22,475 nt of DNA from Planktomarina sp. (GTDB lineage Bacteria > Pseudomonadota > Alphaproteobacteria > Rhodobacterales > Rhodobacteraceae). The notes below the pieces were generated by a model. The model did not search any database and was not told where the DNA came from. It saw only the letters and a list, made by a program, of their open reading frames with translations. Shown one piece after another: positions 14,815 through 22,475 of this stretch. The first letter of the stretch is position 1, and each line of letters starts with the position of its first letter. The position numbers were made by a program, and so were the translations under genes. Location: assembly GCA_016780825.1 (NCBI GenBank), contig JADHLF010000041.1, positions 1-22,475 on the forward strand. The letters run 5' to 3'.

Positions 14815-14877
14815 ACTGAGGCCCTCCTCGAGCGCCTTTATACTGACAAACAACACTATTTGGAACTGATTCGTCTA
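14766..14877. repeat. 9-base inverted repeat around the integrase start
   Basis: TAGACGAAT (14766-14774, inside integrase codons 14-17) and its exact complement ATTCGTCTA (14869-14877, upstream of the porin) are separated by 94 bases. The enclosed segment holds the integrase start, its ribosome-binding site and probably its promoter. Tyrosine recombinases can invert segments between such short repeats (as at fimS), but a 9-base match could also be chance. Confidence 0.4.
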
Positions 14878-14905
14878 AAAAGCAGTACCAATGACCAACT
14901 TTAGC

Positions 14906-14937
14906 ATGAAAGCATTCTCCTTACTTCTACTGCTCTG
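14906..14937 (+). pseudogene. Out-of-frame start of the porin signal peptide (apparent one-base deletion)
   Basis: The ATG at 14906 reads ATG AAA GCA TTC and reaches TGA at 14939-14941. If one A is added to the AAA at 14909-14911, it becomes MKSILLTSTALVMTAGVAAA, a perfect Rhodobacter-type porin signal peptide that continues in frame into the porin. In the frame as given, the upstream codons hold no standard start before a TAG at 14902-14904. No Shine-Dalgarno site is visible in the 15 bases before 14906 either. Confidence 0.75.
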
Positions 14938-15990
14938 GTGATGACCGCAGGTGTTGCCGCTGCAGAAGTGACCTTCTCCGGCACAGCAAACTTTGGTTAC
15001 AACGACACAGATCACACAAATGGCGCATCTGTTGGCGCTGCTTTTTCCGACATGGATCTGAACATCGCATTTTCAAAAGAGCTGAACAACGGCTACACAG
15101 CCGCCGCTTCTGTTGAGCTTGACTATGCTGATACGAACCAAGGCAACGATATTTCTGCTTCTGATGCTCTGATCTCTTTGACAAATGCTGATTCCGGCAT
15201 CCACTATGGTGACACGAAACACGGCGCTCAAAACGCATGGTCTGCTGTTGGCTCCATGGATAATGACACCTTCCGTGCGGCAGACGGCGAAATGGTGACC
15301 CGCGCTGACATGACCTTTGACGGCGCAAAAATCGGCATCTCTTTGGGTGACGATACAAATCTCGCTAACCCCACTAATGCGACCCCTGCTGTTCCAGGTA
15401 ATGAAAAAGATTACATTTCACTCGGCATCACAGGCACTGCAGGCGCATTCTCCTATGCACTGGCCCATCAAAATGCAAACACCGCTTGGCTGGACAATGA
15501 TGACAACTCAGCAGCGTCCCAACAAGCAACAACCGGTGTTCGTGTGAGCACAACTTGGGGTGGCGCAACCGTTGCATTGGGTCATGCCAAAAACGACAAT
15601 GGTGGTTCAACCGGCGTTGAGGTTAGCTACCCAATGGGCGCATTCACCACAACAGCATCTTATGTTGCTGAAGGCGCAACTGGCGCTAAAGCAAACTGGG
15701 ATGTGAAAGTTGCCTATGCCGAGGGCGCAGTGGGTGTGACTGTGGCTACAGACGAAAGCGACGATTGGAATGTTGACGTGTCCTACGACATGGGCAACGG
15801 CATGAACCTCTTCGTCGGTGCTGATGACGGTGGCAAAGATACATATGCTGGTGTGAGCTATGATCTCGGCGGCGGTGCATCGCTCTTGGCATCCTACGCA
15901 GATGACAGCGACAACGATGATAGCGACGACGAAGTTGGTGCAAAAGACTACAAAGAAGGCATGACCTTCCAGCTTTCTTTCGCATTCTAA
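14938..15990 (+). CDS. Outer-membrane porin, Rhodobacter type (5' end frameshifted)
   Basis: A general porin of the alphaproteobacterial 16-strand beta-barrel family, letting small solutes cross the outer membrane. The in-frame product (GTG at 14938, 350 residues) starts MMTAGVAAAEVTFSGTANFG, that is, only the last part of a signal peptide including the AAA cleavage region. Alternating beta-strand patterns run throughout (VTFSGTANFGYND, AAASVELDYADT, ATVALGHAKND, NLFVGADD). It ends MTFQLSFAF with the terminal Phe needed for barrel assembly. An acidic loop near the end (DDSDNDDSDDE) suits an outer loop. As written the protein could not be exported. Either one base is missing from the sequence or this copy is silent. 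A strong terminator follows. Confidence 0.85.
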   Translation: MMTAGVAAAEVTFSGTANFGYNDTDHTNGASVGAAFSDMDLNIAFSKELNNGYTAAASVELDYADTNQGNDISASDALISLTNADSGIHYGDTKHGAQNAWSAVGSMDNDTFRAADGEMVTRADMTFDGAKIGISLGDDTNLANPTNATPAVPGNEKDYISLGITGTAGAFSYALAHQNANTAWLDNDDNSAASQQATTGVRVSTTWGGATVALGHAKNDNGGSTGVEVSYPMGAFTTTASYVAEGATGAKANWDVKVAYAEGAVGVTVATDESDDWNVDVSYDMGNGMNLFVGADDGGKDTYAGVSYDLGGGASLLASYADDSDNDDSDDEVGAKDYKEGMTFQLSFAF

Positions 15991-16013
15991 GTCGATTGAA
16001 ATCGAACCTTGAG

Positions 16014-16040
16014 AAGGCGGCCCGAAAGGGTCGCCTTTTT
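16014..16040 (+). terminator. Rho-independent terminator after the porin
   Basis: A ten-pair stem (16014-16023 with 16028-16037, one G-U) is closed by a GAAA tetraloop and followed by a T-run. It lies 24 bases after the porin stop. Confidence 0.9.
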
Positions 16041-16169
16041 CATTTTTGACAGATGATTTTTCGGCATGGATCCCTCGGAGCTCTGGAAACCTGAGACAAA
16101 GCAGCCTATGACTGGCGGCGGGCGCCCAATCTGGGTTTGGCCCATGAATATATAGACGAGGCAGATCCT

Positions 16170-18728
16170 ATGAGCAGCTATTCCCCCGCCGAAATCGAAG
16201 CCAAATGGCAAGAGGCATGGGCCAAGGGCGAGACCTTCAAGGCCGTGGCGACTGCCGATCGTCCGAAATACTATGTCCTAGAAATGTTTCCCTATCCGTC
16301 GGGCCGCATTCACATGGGCCATGTCCGCAATTACACCATGGGCGATGTGATCGCGCGCTATAAGCTGTCCACTGGACATAACGTGCTGCATCCGATGGGC
16401 TGGGACGCCTTTGGCATGCCGGCCGAAAATGCCGCGATGGCGATCGGCGGGCATCCAAAAGAATGGACCTATGACAACATCGCAACCATGCGCAGACAGA
16501 TGAAGCCCTTGGGCCTGTCCATCGACTGGTCGCGCGAGTTTGCCACATGTGACCCTGAATATTACGGACAACAACAGGCGTTGTTTCTCGATATGCTGGC
16601 CAATGGATTGGTCTATCGCAAGAATGCGATGGTCAATTGGGATCCGGTCGATATGACCGTTCTGGCCAATGAGCAGGTGATTGACGGTAAAGGCTGGCGT
16701 TCCAATGCCGAGGTTGAACGCCGCGAGCTGACACAATGGTTTTTCAATATTTCTTCCATGTCGGGCGAATTGCTCAGCGCCTTGGACGGGCTGGAAAATT
16801 GGCCCGCCAAAGTCCGCTTGATGCAGGAGAATTGGATCGGTCAATCGCGCGGGTTGGAAATGACCTTCCCGCTGACCATGCCACAAGAGGGTCACGAGGG
16901 CATCACTGTTTACACCACCCGCCCCGATACATTGGCCGGCGCCTCATTCATCGGCCTTGCCCCAAATCACCCGCTGACCCAAAGCCTGGCGGCACAGAAT
17001 CCCGCCTTGGCGGCCTTCTGCGCGGAATGTAAGAAAATGGACACCACGGAAGCGGCCATGGAAAAGGCCGAAAAGGAGGGCTTTGATACCGGCATTACCG
17101 TGCAAAATCCGATTGGCGGCGCGCCATTGCCTGTTTGGGTCGCCAATTTCGTGATGATGGACTACGGCACCGGCGCGATCTTTGCCTGCCCCGCCCATGA
17201 CCAGCGCGACCTCGATTTTGCGCGGAAATACAATCTGCCGGTGATTGATACCTTCTTTGCGCTCAACGATAACACGCCCGTGACAGATGTGGCCTTTGTT
17301 CCCGCCAAAACGGAAACGGTTCGCTGGGTCAACCAACCTGCCGGCCTGCAACAGGCCACGGGACAAGAGGCGATTGAGGCCACCATTGATTGGGCCGAAG
17401 CGCAGGGTCTCGGCGTCGGTAAAACGCAATATCGTCTGCGCGATTGGGGATTGAGCCGACAGCGCTATTGGGGGTGTCCGATTCCAGTGGTGCATTGTGA
17501 CAGCTGCGGCGTCGTGCCTGAGAAGAAGGACAACCTGCCCATCCGCCTGCCTGATGATGTGACATTTGACATTCCTGGGAACCCTTTGGATCGCCATCCG
17601 ACCTGGCGCAACTGCGCCTGTCCGGCCTGCGGCAAGGCCGCCCGCCGCGAGACCGACACAATGGATACTTTCGTGGATTCCTCTTGGTATTATGCGCGCT
17701 TTACGGCCCCCAACGCAGCCACACCTACGGATATGGCGGAGGCCAGCTATTGGATGAACGTCGATCAATATATCGGCGGTGTGGAACATGCGATTTTGCA
17801 CCTGCTGTATTCGCGTTTCTTTGCCCGGGCCATGCAGCTGTGTGGCCATTTGCCCGCTTCGGCGATTGAACCTTTTGACGCGCTGTTCACCCAGGGCATG
17901 GTCACCCATGCAATCTATAAATCAGAGGGCAAAGAGGGCCGCCCTGTCTATCACTACCCAGAGGAAGTGGTGCTGCGGGATGGCAAGGCCTTCCTGCTTG
18001 AGGGCGGCGCTGAGGTCACCATTGTGCCTTCTGCAAAGATGTCAAAATCAAAGAATAATGTGGTTGATCCGATCAGCATCATCAGCAGCTACGGAGCCGA
18101 TACCGCGCGCTGGTTTGTTCTGTCTGACAGCCCGCCGGAGCGCGATGTGGAGTGGACCGCCTCGGGCGCGGAAGCGGCGTTCAAACATTTGAATCGCGTT
18201 TGGCAGCTTTGCGATAAGATCGCCAATATGGACGAAAATCAAACTGGCGAAGGGGACAAAGATCTCCTGCGCGCGCTGCACAAAACGATTGAAGACGTCA
18301 CCTCCGGGGTGGAGAGTTTTGGCTTTAATGCAGCGATTGCCAAGCTCTATGGATTCACCGCGACATTGGCCAAATCCAAGGCTGGATATGCCGCCCAACG
18401 CGAGGCGATCATGACTCTGGCGCAATTGATGGCGCCGATGACGCCGCATTTGGCCGAAGAGATTTGGGCGCATCAAGGCGGCCAGGGGCTTATTGCCAAT
18501 GCACCGTGGCCAACAGCAGATCCGGCGCTTTTGGTCGAAGATGTGGTAACATTGCCCATCCAAATCAACGGCAAACGCCGTGACGAAATCACCGTGGCCA
18601 AAGATATGAGCAAAGAAGAGCTGGAGGCCTTGGTGTTGCAGAATAAAGCTGTGGTTAAAGCTTTGGATGGTGCTACGCTTCGGAAACTCATCATTGTACC
18701 CGGACGTATCGTAAATGTGGTTATCTAG
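16170..18728 (+). CDS. leuS: Leucyl-tRNA synthetase
   Basis: Class I aminoacyl-tRNA synthetase charging tRNA-Leu. The 852-residue product begins MSSYSPAEIEAKWQEAW. It carries the ATP-binding HMGH at residues 48-51 (PSGRIHMGHVRNYTMGD), the CP1 editing domain with the Thr-rich TTRPDTLAGASFIGLAPNHP segment, a Cys-rich zinc-type insertion (CDSCG...CACPACG), and KMSKS at 623-627 (SAKMSKSKNNVVDP), then the anticodon-binding helical domain. ATG 16170 has gagg about eight bases upstream and fits the family better than a Met eleven codons earlier. The lptE start lies inside its last codons, giving a tight leuS-lptE-holA operon. Confidence 0.97.
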   Translation: MSSYSPAEIEAKWQEAWAKGETFKAVATADRPKYYVLEMFPYPSGRIHMGHVRNYTMGDVIARYKLSTGHNVLHPMGWDAFGMPAENAAMAIGGHPKEWTYDNIATMRRQMKPLGLSIDWSREFATCDPEYYGQQQALFLDMLANGLVYRKNAMVNWDPVDMTVLANEQVIDGKGWRSNAEVERRELTQWFFNISSMSGELLSALDGLENWPAKVRLMQENWIGQSRGLEMTFPLTMPQEGHEGITVYTTRPDTLAGASFIGLAPNHPLTQSLAAQNPALAAFCAECKKMDTTEAAMEKAEKEGFDTGITVQNPIGGAPLPVWVANFVMMDYGTGAIFACPAHDQRDLDFARKYNLPVIDTFFALNDNTPVTDVAFVPAKTETVRWVNQPAGLQQATGQEAIEATIDWAEAQGLGVGKTQYRLRDWGLSRQRYWGCPIPVVHCDSCGVVPEKKDNLPIRLPDDVTFDIPGNPLDRHPTWRNCACPACGKAARRETDTMDTFVDSSWYYARFTAPNAATPTDMAEASYWMNVDQYIGGVEHAILHLLYSRFFARAMQLCGHLPASAIEPFDALFTQGMVTHAIYKSEGKEGRPVYHYPEEVVLRDGKAFLLEGGAEVTIVPSAKMSKSKNNVVDPISIISSYGADTARWFVLSDSPPERDVEWTASGAEAAFKHLNRVWQLCDKIANMDENQTGEGDKDLLRALHKTIEDVTSGVESFGFNAAIAKLYGFTATLAKSKAGYAAQREAIMTLAQLMAPMTPHLAEEIWAHQGGQGLIANAPWPTADPALLVEDVVTLPIQINGKRRDEITVAKDMSKEELEALVLQNKAVVKALDGATLRKLIIVPGRIVNVVI

Positions 18729-19185
18729 CCGACGCGGATTTCTAAGTGCAGCCCTGGTCCTGGCGGGCTGCGGGTTTACACCTGTCATGGAGCCCGTTTC
18801 GCAACCGCTGTACAATCAGATATTGATCCAAGCGCCGGTCAATCGGGCGGAATATGAGCTGGTGCGCAGCTTGGAGGCGCAGCTTGGAACAGCAACGAGC
18901 GCGCGCTTTGCGTTGCGTTATGAACTGAACGTTACTGAGGATACTATCGTTGTCTCCGCCGCCCAAGAGATCAGCCGCTATAGCCTTGTCGGCGCGCTGG
19001 ACTATTCCTTGCTGGACAGCAAGGGCGCCGTTCTGACCCGTCAAACTGCAAAATCATTTACCGGCTATTCCGCCACTGGCACCACAGTGGCCACCCAGCG
19101 GGCTAAGAGAGACGCCTATGACCGCTTAATGGTCATTCTGGCAGACCAAGTTTCCACAGCGCTGCTGACGCTGGACCTGCCGTGA
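18715..19185 (+). CDS. lptE: LPS-assembly lipoprotein LptE
   Basis: Outer-membrane lipoprotein that plugs and chaperones the LptD barrel during lipopolysaccharide insertion. The 156-residue product has a lipoprotein signal peptide MWLSSRRGFLSAALVLAGC with lipobox LAGC and acylated Cys19, followed by GFTPV as in other LptE proteins. The n-region SSRRGFL also fits a twin-arginine motif, so export through Tat is possible. The ATG at 18715 overlaps the leuS end by 14 bases, and the TGA stop overlaps the holA GTG start (GTGA), so translation is coupled on both sides. The position between leuS and holA is the standard location of lptE. Confidence 0.9.
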   Translation: MWLSSRRGFLSAALVLAGCGFTPVMEPVSQPLYNQILIQAPVNRAEYELVRSLEAQLGTATSARFALRYELNVTEDTIVVSAAQEISRYSLVGALDYSLLDSKGAVLTRQTAKSFTGYSATGTTVATQRAKRDAYDRLMVILADQVSTALLTLDLP

Positions 19186-20207
19186 AGCTCTCTGCTCGCG
19201 ACGCATTGGCGGCTCTTGCAAGGCCCGATCCCAACAAGACAGGGGTTTTGATCTATGGCGCCAACGCGATGCGCGTGGCGCTAAAGCGCCAGCAATTGAT
19301 CAAGGGGTTGATCGGCCCACAAGGTGAAGAGGAAATGCGCGTCACCCGTCTGCAGGGTGGCGAGTTGCGCCGCGACGGGGTTGCGCTGAATGATGCGATC
19401 AAAGCCATAGGGTTTTTCCCCGGTCCAAGGGCGGTTCTGGTGGAAGACGCAAACGACAATTGCGCCGAGGCAATCTTAGCGGCATTGGACGATTGGCAGG
19501 CCGGCGACGCGCAGATGGTTGTCATCGGCGGCGCCTTAAAGCCGACTTCAAAGATCCGCAAAGCATTTGAAGCCCATCCCAATACCTGGTCCATCGCCAT
19601 TTTTGATGACCCCCCGACCCCCGCCGAAGTGGAGGCTGCTTTGGCAAAAACAGGAATAGGCGAGGTCGAGGCTGAGGCCCGCGCGGCCATTACCGATCTT
19701 TCCAAGGTTATAGATCCAGGTGACTTCAATCAATTTTTGGAAAAATTGTCTTTATATTGCATGTCCCAAGCTGGACCTGTCACCCTGCGAGATGTCGAGG
19801 TCTGCGCGCCACAATCGACCGAAGCGGCGCTTGATGATGTGATTGGACTGGTGGCGGATTCGAAGACGGATGAAATTGCCCCGGTGTTGCACCGCGTGAT
19901 CGCTCAGGGGGGAACAGCCACCGGGCTTTGTATCGCCGCCCTGCGCCATTTCCGCCTTCTCCACGCCGCAGCCTCTGATCCCGCTGGCGCGCAGCAGGGC
20001 GTGGCAAAGCTTCGGCCGCCCCTTTACGGCCCACGTCGAGATCTCATCCTTCGGCAGGTCGGCGCATGGCGCCGGGACCGGTTGGAACAGGTGATTTCGC
20101 TATTGCTGGACACTGATTTGCAACTGCGATCTGCTGGGCAAACCGCACCGCAAATGGCACAGGTTGAGAGATGTTTCATCCGAATTTCAATGATGGGGAA
20201 AAGATAA
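19182..20207 (+). CDS. holA: DNA polymerase III delta subunit (HolA)
   Basis: The delta subunit of the clamp loader opens the beta sliding clamp during replication. The 341-residue product begins MKLSARDALAALARPDPNKTGVLIYGANAMRVALKRQ. It shows the delta-subunit plan, with a degenerate AAA+ core (GFFPGPRAVLVEDAND...WQAGDAQMVVIGGALK) followed by a helical collar domain (TATGLCIAALRHFRLLHAAA, RRDLILRQVGAWRRDRLEQVI). The start is GTG at 19182, overlapping the lptE stop. The next gene starts directly after the TAA stop with no spacer, so its translation is probably coupled. Confidence 0.92.
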   Translation: MKLSARDALAALARPDPNKTGVLIYGANAMRVALKRQQLIKGLIGPQGEEEMRVTRLQGGELRRDGVALNDAIKAIGFFPGPRAVLVEDANDNCAEAILAALDDWQAGDAQMVVIGGALKPTSKIRKAFEAHPNTWSIAIFDDPPTPAEVEAALAKTGIGEVEAEARAAITDLSKVIDPGDFNQFLEKLSLYCMSQAGPVTLRDVEVCAPQSTEAALDDVIGLVADSKTDEIAPVLHRVIAQGGTATGLCIAALRHFRLLHAAASDPAGAQQGVAKLRPPLYGPRRDLILRQVGAWRRDRLEQVISLLLDTDLQLRSAGQTAPQMAQVERCFIRISMMGKR

Positions 20208-20795
20208 ATGTATACGGTACTAGGATCGACAAAAAATCGAACGTTACGAGTGATTTGGACACTTGAGGAATTGGGCTTGCCCTATGATCAAGTCAAAGGC
20301 AACCCCGGCTCAGCCGAGGTCAAAGCGCTCAACCCCAGCGGTAAAGTGCCGGCGCTGGTGGTCGATGGAGAGGCGCTGCCCGATAGCGTCGCGATCATGA
20401 GTTTTCTATCCGACCGCCACAATGCCCTAACATTTCCCGCAGGATCCATCGAACGTTTACGCATGGATGGGCATATCCATTTTTTGATCGAAGAATTCGA
20501 CGGCCTGCTCTGGGTTGCGGCGAAAAACACTTTCGTCAATCCACCCGAGCACCGTGCCAGCGACGTGAAACCCGTGTTGAAGTGGGAATTTGAGCGCAGT
20601 TTACAACGGCTTGAAGACCGGCTTCAGGGCCCGTTTCTCATGGGAGAGCATTTTACAATCGCTGACATTTTGGCCGTGCATTGTCTCAACTGGGCCTATA
20701 CCGCGAAATTTCCAGACGCCACCCCTGTCTTAAAAGACTATGCCAAACGCTGCCGAGCGCGTCCGGCCTATCAAAGGGCTTTGGCGGAGATATAA
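20208..20795 (+). CDS. Glutathione S-transferase family protein
   Basis: A 195-residue glutathione-transferase-fold protein. The N-terminal thioredoxin-like domain (MYTVLGSTKNRTLRVIWTLE, then NPSGKVPALVVDGEALPDSVAIMSFL with the cis-Pro and glutathione-binding segments) is followed by a helical C-terminal domain (FLMGEHFTIADILAVHCLNWA, RCRARPAYQRAL). The ATG abuts the holA stop (20205-20207), and a gggg-type site lies within the holA end, so it is probably the last gene of leuS-lptE-holA. Its last 25 bases overlap the end of the convergent flavoprotein gene. The substrate cannot be predicted. Confidence 0.88.
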   Translation: MYTVLGSTKNRTLRVIWTLEELGLPYDQVKGNPGSAEVKALNPSGKVPALVVDGEALPDSVAIMSFLSDRHNALTFPAGSIERLRMDGHIHFLIEEFDGLLWVAAKNTFVNPPEHRASDVKPVLKWEFERSLQRLEDRLQGPFLMGEHFTIADILAVHCLNWAYTAKFPDATPVLKDYAKRCRARPAYQRALAEI

Positions 20796-21991
20796 TCAGC
20801 GGCCGCGCGCCCTGCCCAACGGCCCGTCGCAAGGCAGGCGGTGATCAAATAGCCGCCTGTCGGCGCGTCCCAATCGAGCATCTCGCCCGCGCAGAAGACG
20901 CCCGGCAGATCCCGAAGCATCAACTCAGGTGTCAAAGCCTCCCACGATAGGCCACCCGCCGTCGAGATCGCCTCATCCATGGGGCGCGGTCCCGACAGTG
21001 ACAGCAGCGCGGCTTTGATTGCGGCAACCAGCCCTTGGGCATCGCGCGGCATCGGGCGGGTCAGCTCAAACAGCAGGGCACGTTTGGTCGCATCGAGCTT
21101 GACTGATTTTCGCAAGAAATTGCTCAGACTGTCCCTTGGATTGCGATTTGAAATCATATTGGTTAGGGCCGGCACCGAGATCTGTGGCGCAAAATCAATC
21201 CGGGCCAATGGAGTCTGACGCAGCATCCGCCCAAGCGCATAGATTGCCCCGCCTTCCACACCCGATTGTGTGATCACAAATTCACCCCGGCTTCGCCGAT
21301 CTGCGACTGAAAGTTCGATATTCTTCACCGGTTGGCCAAAAAACGGCTGCATATGATCCGACCAAGCGCGCTCAAGTCCCACATTGGACGCTTGAATAGG
21401 GACAATCGGCACGCCGGCCGCAGCGAAGGCCATCTGCCAAGCGCCATCAGACCCTAAACGCGCCCAACTCGCGCCACCGAGCGCGAGGATCAACGCCCCG
21501 GCCGTGACGGCGACCTGGCCCTTTGGTGTGCCGAGCAGATGCTGCGCATCTGTGGTCAATGGACCAATCCAGCGATGGCGGCGCAGCAATACAACGCCCA
21601 GCGCATCGAGCCGTGCCAACCAGGCCCGCAGAAGGGGCGACGCTTTCATAGAGGTCGGAAAAACCCGGCCTGAGCTGCCTGTGAAGACCTCCTGCCCAAG
21701 GCCCTGCGCAAAGGCTGTGACCTCAGCCGGTCCAAATTCCGATAGAATCGGCCTCAAGGCCGTGATGGTGTCAAAATTCTGTAAAAAAATCTCTCGATCT
21801 TCTGCCTTGGTCAGGTTGAGACCAGATTTTCCAGCCATGAGAAATTTTCGCGCCGGGGAGGGCATTGCCTCTGCCACAGCCACACGCAACCCAGCCCGCG
21901 CCGCCTGCTCTGCCGCCATCAACCCCGCGGGGCCGGCGCCCACAACCAATAGGTCAAAAACATCTTGAGACTGCGCTTGGGCGTGATCCAT
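20771..21991 (-). CDS. HI0933/BaiN-family FAD-dependent flavoprotein
   Basis: A flavoprotein of 406 residues of the HI0933/YhiN/BaiN group, with an N-terminal FAD-binding motif DLLVVGAGPAGLMAAEQAARAG (GxGxxG) and the family segment PARKFLMAGKSGLNLTKAED. A further GAIYALGRML part and a C-terminal PGVFCAGEMLDWDAPTGGYLI FAD-closing motif follow. Family members are oxidoreductases of mostly unknown substrate. It is on the minus strand, and its last 25 bases overlap the convergent GST gene. The region upstream is ordinary, with aagga about ten bases before the ATG. Confidence 0.86.
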   Translation of the reverse strand: MDHAQAQSQDVFDLLVVGAGPAGLMAAEQAARAGLRVAVAEAMPSPARKFLMAGKSGLNLTKAEDREIFLQNFDTITALRPILSEFGPAEVTAFAQGLGQEVFTGSSGRVFPTSMKASPLLRAWLARLDALGVVLLRRHRWIGPLTTDAQHLLGTPKGQVAVTAGALILALGGASWARLGSDGAWQMAFAAAGVPIVPIQASNVGLERAWSDHMQPFFGQPVKNIELSVADRRSRGEFVITQSGVEGGAIYALGRMLRQTPLARIDFAPQISVPALTNMISNRNPRDSLSNFLRKSVKLDATKRALLFELTRPMPRDAQGLVAAIKAALLSLSGPRPMDEAISTAGGLSWEALTPELMLRDLPGVFCAGEMLDWDAPTGGYLITACLATGRWAGRAAADYISAKAL

Positions 21992-22133
21992 GTCAGGAGG
22001 ATCCTTGCAAAGGTGCCGTTGATCTCATCAAGTCATGTTCCATGGCCGCTGCTGCCCCTTCGATACCGCCAGCCCCTCTGGCACGCAATCAGGAAGTAGC
22101 AAAAGTGAGTAAACGCGCCGCAATCTCATGGCT

Positions 22134-22166
22134 GCAACAAAAAAGAGCGACGCCGAAGCGCCGCTC
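22134..22166 (-). terminator. Terminator of the second porin gene
   Basis: On the minus strand the stem gagcggcgc/gcgtcgctc (one G-U) is closed by a UUCG loop and followed by a T-run. It is a canonical Rho-independent terminator about 26 bases after the porin stop. Confidence 0.9.
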
Positions 22167-22191
22167 TCTCTTTAACCTAAGTTGGTTTCGC

Positions 22192-22475
22192 TTAGAATGC
22201 GAAGTTCAAACCAACAGTTGTCAGGTCGTTGGCTGTACCAGCTTTGTCGTGCATTGCTGCAAAAGCAGATGCGCCGCCACCGAGTGCGTAATCAGCGATG
22301 ATTGTTGTTGCGTCAGCTTCGTCGATTGCGAATGATGTACTCACTGCACCTGCAGAGTACTTAATTGAAAAGTCCCACTCGTCGCCAAATGAATCCGCAC
22401 CAGCAACTGTGCCTGGCTTGATTGCTGTATAACCAACAGTCAAAGCGTCCATTGCATATGAGAAGCCGAGTGTTG
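22192..22475 (-). CDS. Second outer-membrane porin, C-terminal end only
   Basis: The 3' end of a porin gene that continues beyond the window; 94 codons are visible. The product reads ...TLGFSYAMDALTVGYTAIK... and ends ADYALGGGASAFAAMHD...TTVGLNFAF with the terminal aromatic Phe of barrel proteins. Beta-strand alternation matches the other porin in this window (that one ends MTFQLSFAF, and has DLGGGASLLASYAD versus ALGGGASAFAAMHD here). They are therefore paralogues of one family, in opposite orientation and about 6 kb apart. The Met at 22452 is internal. Confidence 0.88.
   Translation of the reverse strand, partial: TLGFSYAMDALTVGYTAIKPGTVAGADSFGDEWDFSIKYSAGAVSTSFAIDEADATTIIADYALGGGASAFAAMHDKAGTANDLTTVGLNFAF

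Noticed and set aside
14775..14900. Inversion creating an integrase-porin fusion protein
   Set aside because: Reading the inverted arrangement by hand, the integrase N-terminus meets a TGA before the porin, so a protein fusion is excluded; only a promoter switch remains possible.
13832..14905. Attachment-site direct repeats or a tRNA target for the integrase
   Set aside because: Only a 6-base word (actgac) is shared by the two flanks, and no tRNA-like sequence was seen.
16046..16074. leuS promoter from the TTGACA at 16046-16051
   Set aside because: The -35 is perfect, but no acceptable -10 lies 16-18 bases downstream, and it sits immediately after the porin terminator.
16944..17909. 321-codon open frame antisense to leuS
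   Set aside because: It is a mirror of leuS codons, with no recognisable motif or RBS; several other long minus-strand frames over leuS, kynU and pobA are the same kind of shadow.
1..22475. CRISPR array, insertion sequence, toxin-antitoxin pair or defence system
   Set aside because: No regularly spaced repeats, transposase, or small gene pair with those signatures was found in the window.

Overview
The window looks like chromosomal DNA of an alphaproteobacterium of the Rhodobacteraceae, most likely a marine Roseobacter-type organism. The evidence is the rpsP-rimM-trmD-rplS-rpmE order, a MipZ-type division ATPase, a zinc-independent L31, Rhodobacter-type porins with an Ala-rich signal peptide, the leuS-lptE-holA operon and moderate GC. 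No tRNA, rRNA, insertion sequence or CRISPR array is visible.

Layout. (1) 1-2830: ribosome and tRNA-modification block: rpsP (5' end cut off), terminator, a 48-residue one-helix membrane protein, rimM, trmD, a promoter with a long structured leader, rplS, rpmE, terminator. (2) 2950-4688: mipZ converging on a PfkB sugar kinase, with overlapping stop codons. (3) 4902-7340: pobA (4-hydroxybenzoate hydroxylase) and kynU (kynureninase), two aromatic-degradation genes. (4) 7341-7929: a gene-poor, AT-rich 589-base stretch with several hairpins and a candidate GntR operator. (5) 7930-13053: a possible catabolic island made of a GntR/FCD regulator, a YghU-type glutathione transferase, a threonine-dehydrogenase-like SDR, a crotonase, and on the other strand a carnitine/gulonate-dehydrogenase-like enzyme and a HSD17B10-type SDR. 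The last of these shares a promoter region with a truncated-globin-like gene. (6) 13858-15990: a complete tyrosine recombinase divergent from a porin gene whose start is broken by an apparent one-base deletion. (7) 16170-20795: leuS-lptE-holA-GST, tightly packed. (8) 20771-22475: a HI0933/BaiN-type flavoprotein and the 3' end of a second porin, both on the minus strand.

Regions 1 and 7 are ordinary housekeeping operons. The most unusual spot is 14760-14945. There a tyrosine recombinase, a 9-base inverted repeat around its start region, and a porin lacking both a ribosome-binding site and an in-frame signal peptide lie within 200 bases. This could be a sequencing error, a decaying or silent porin copy, or a recombination-controlled porin. 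Nothing here proves a new system. The rplS leader and the kynU-gntR gap are the other unexplained stretches.
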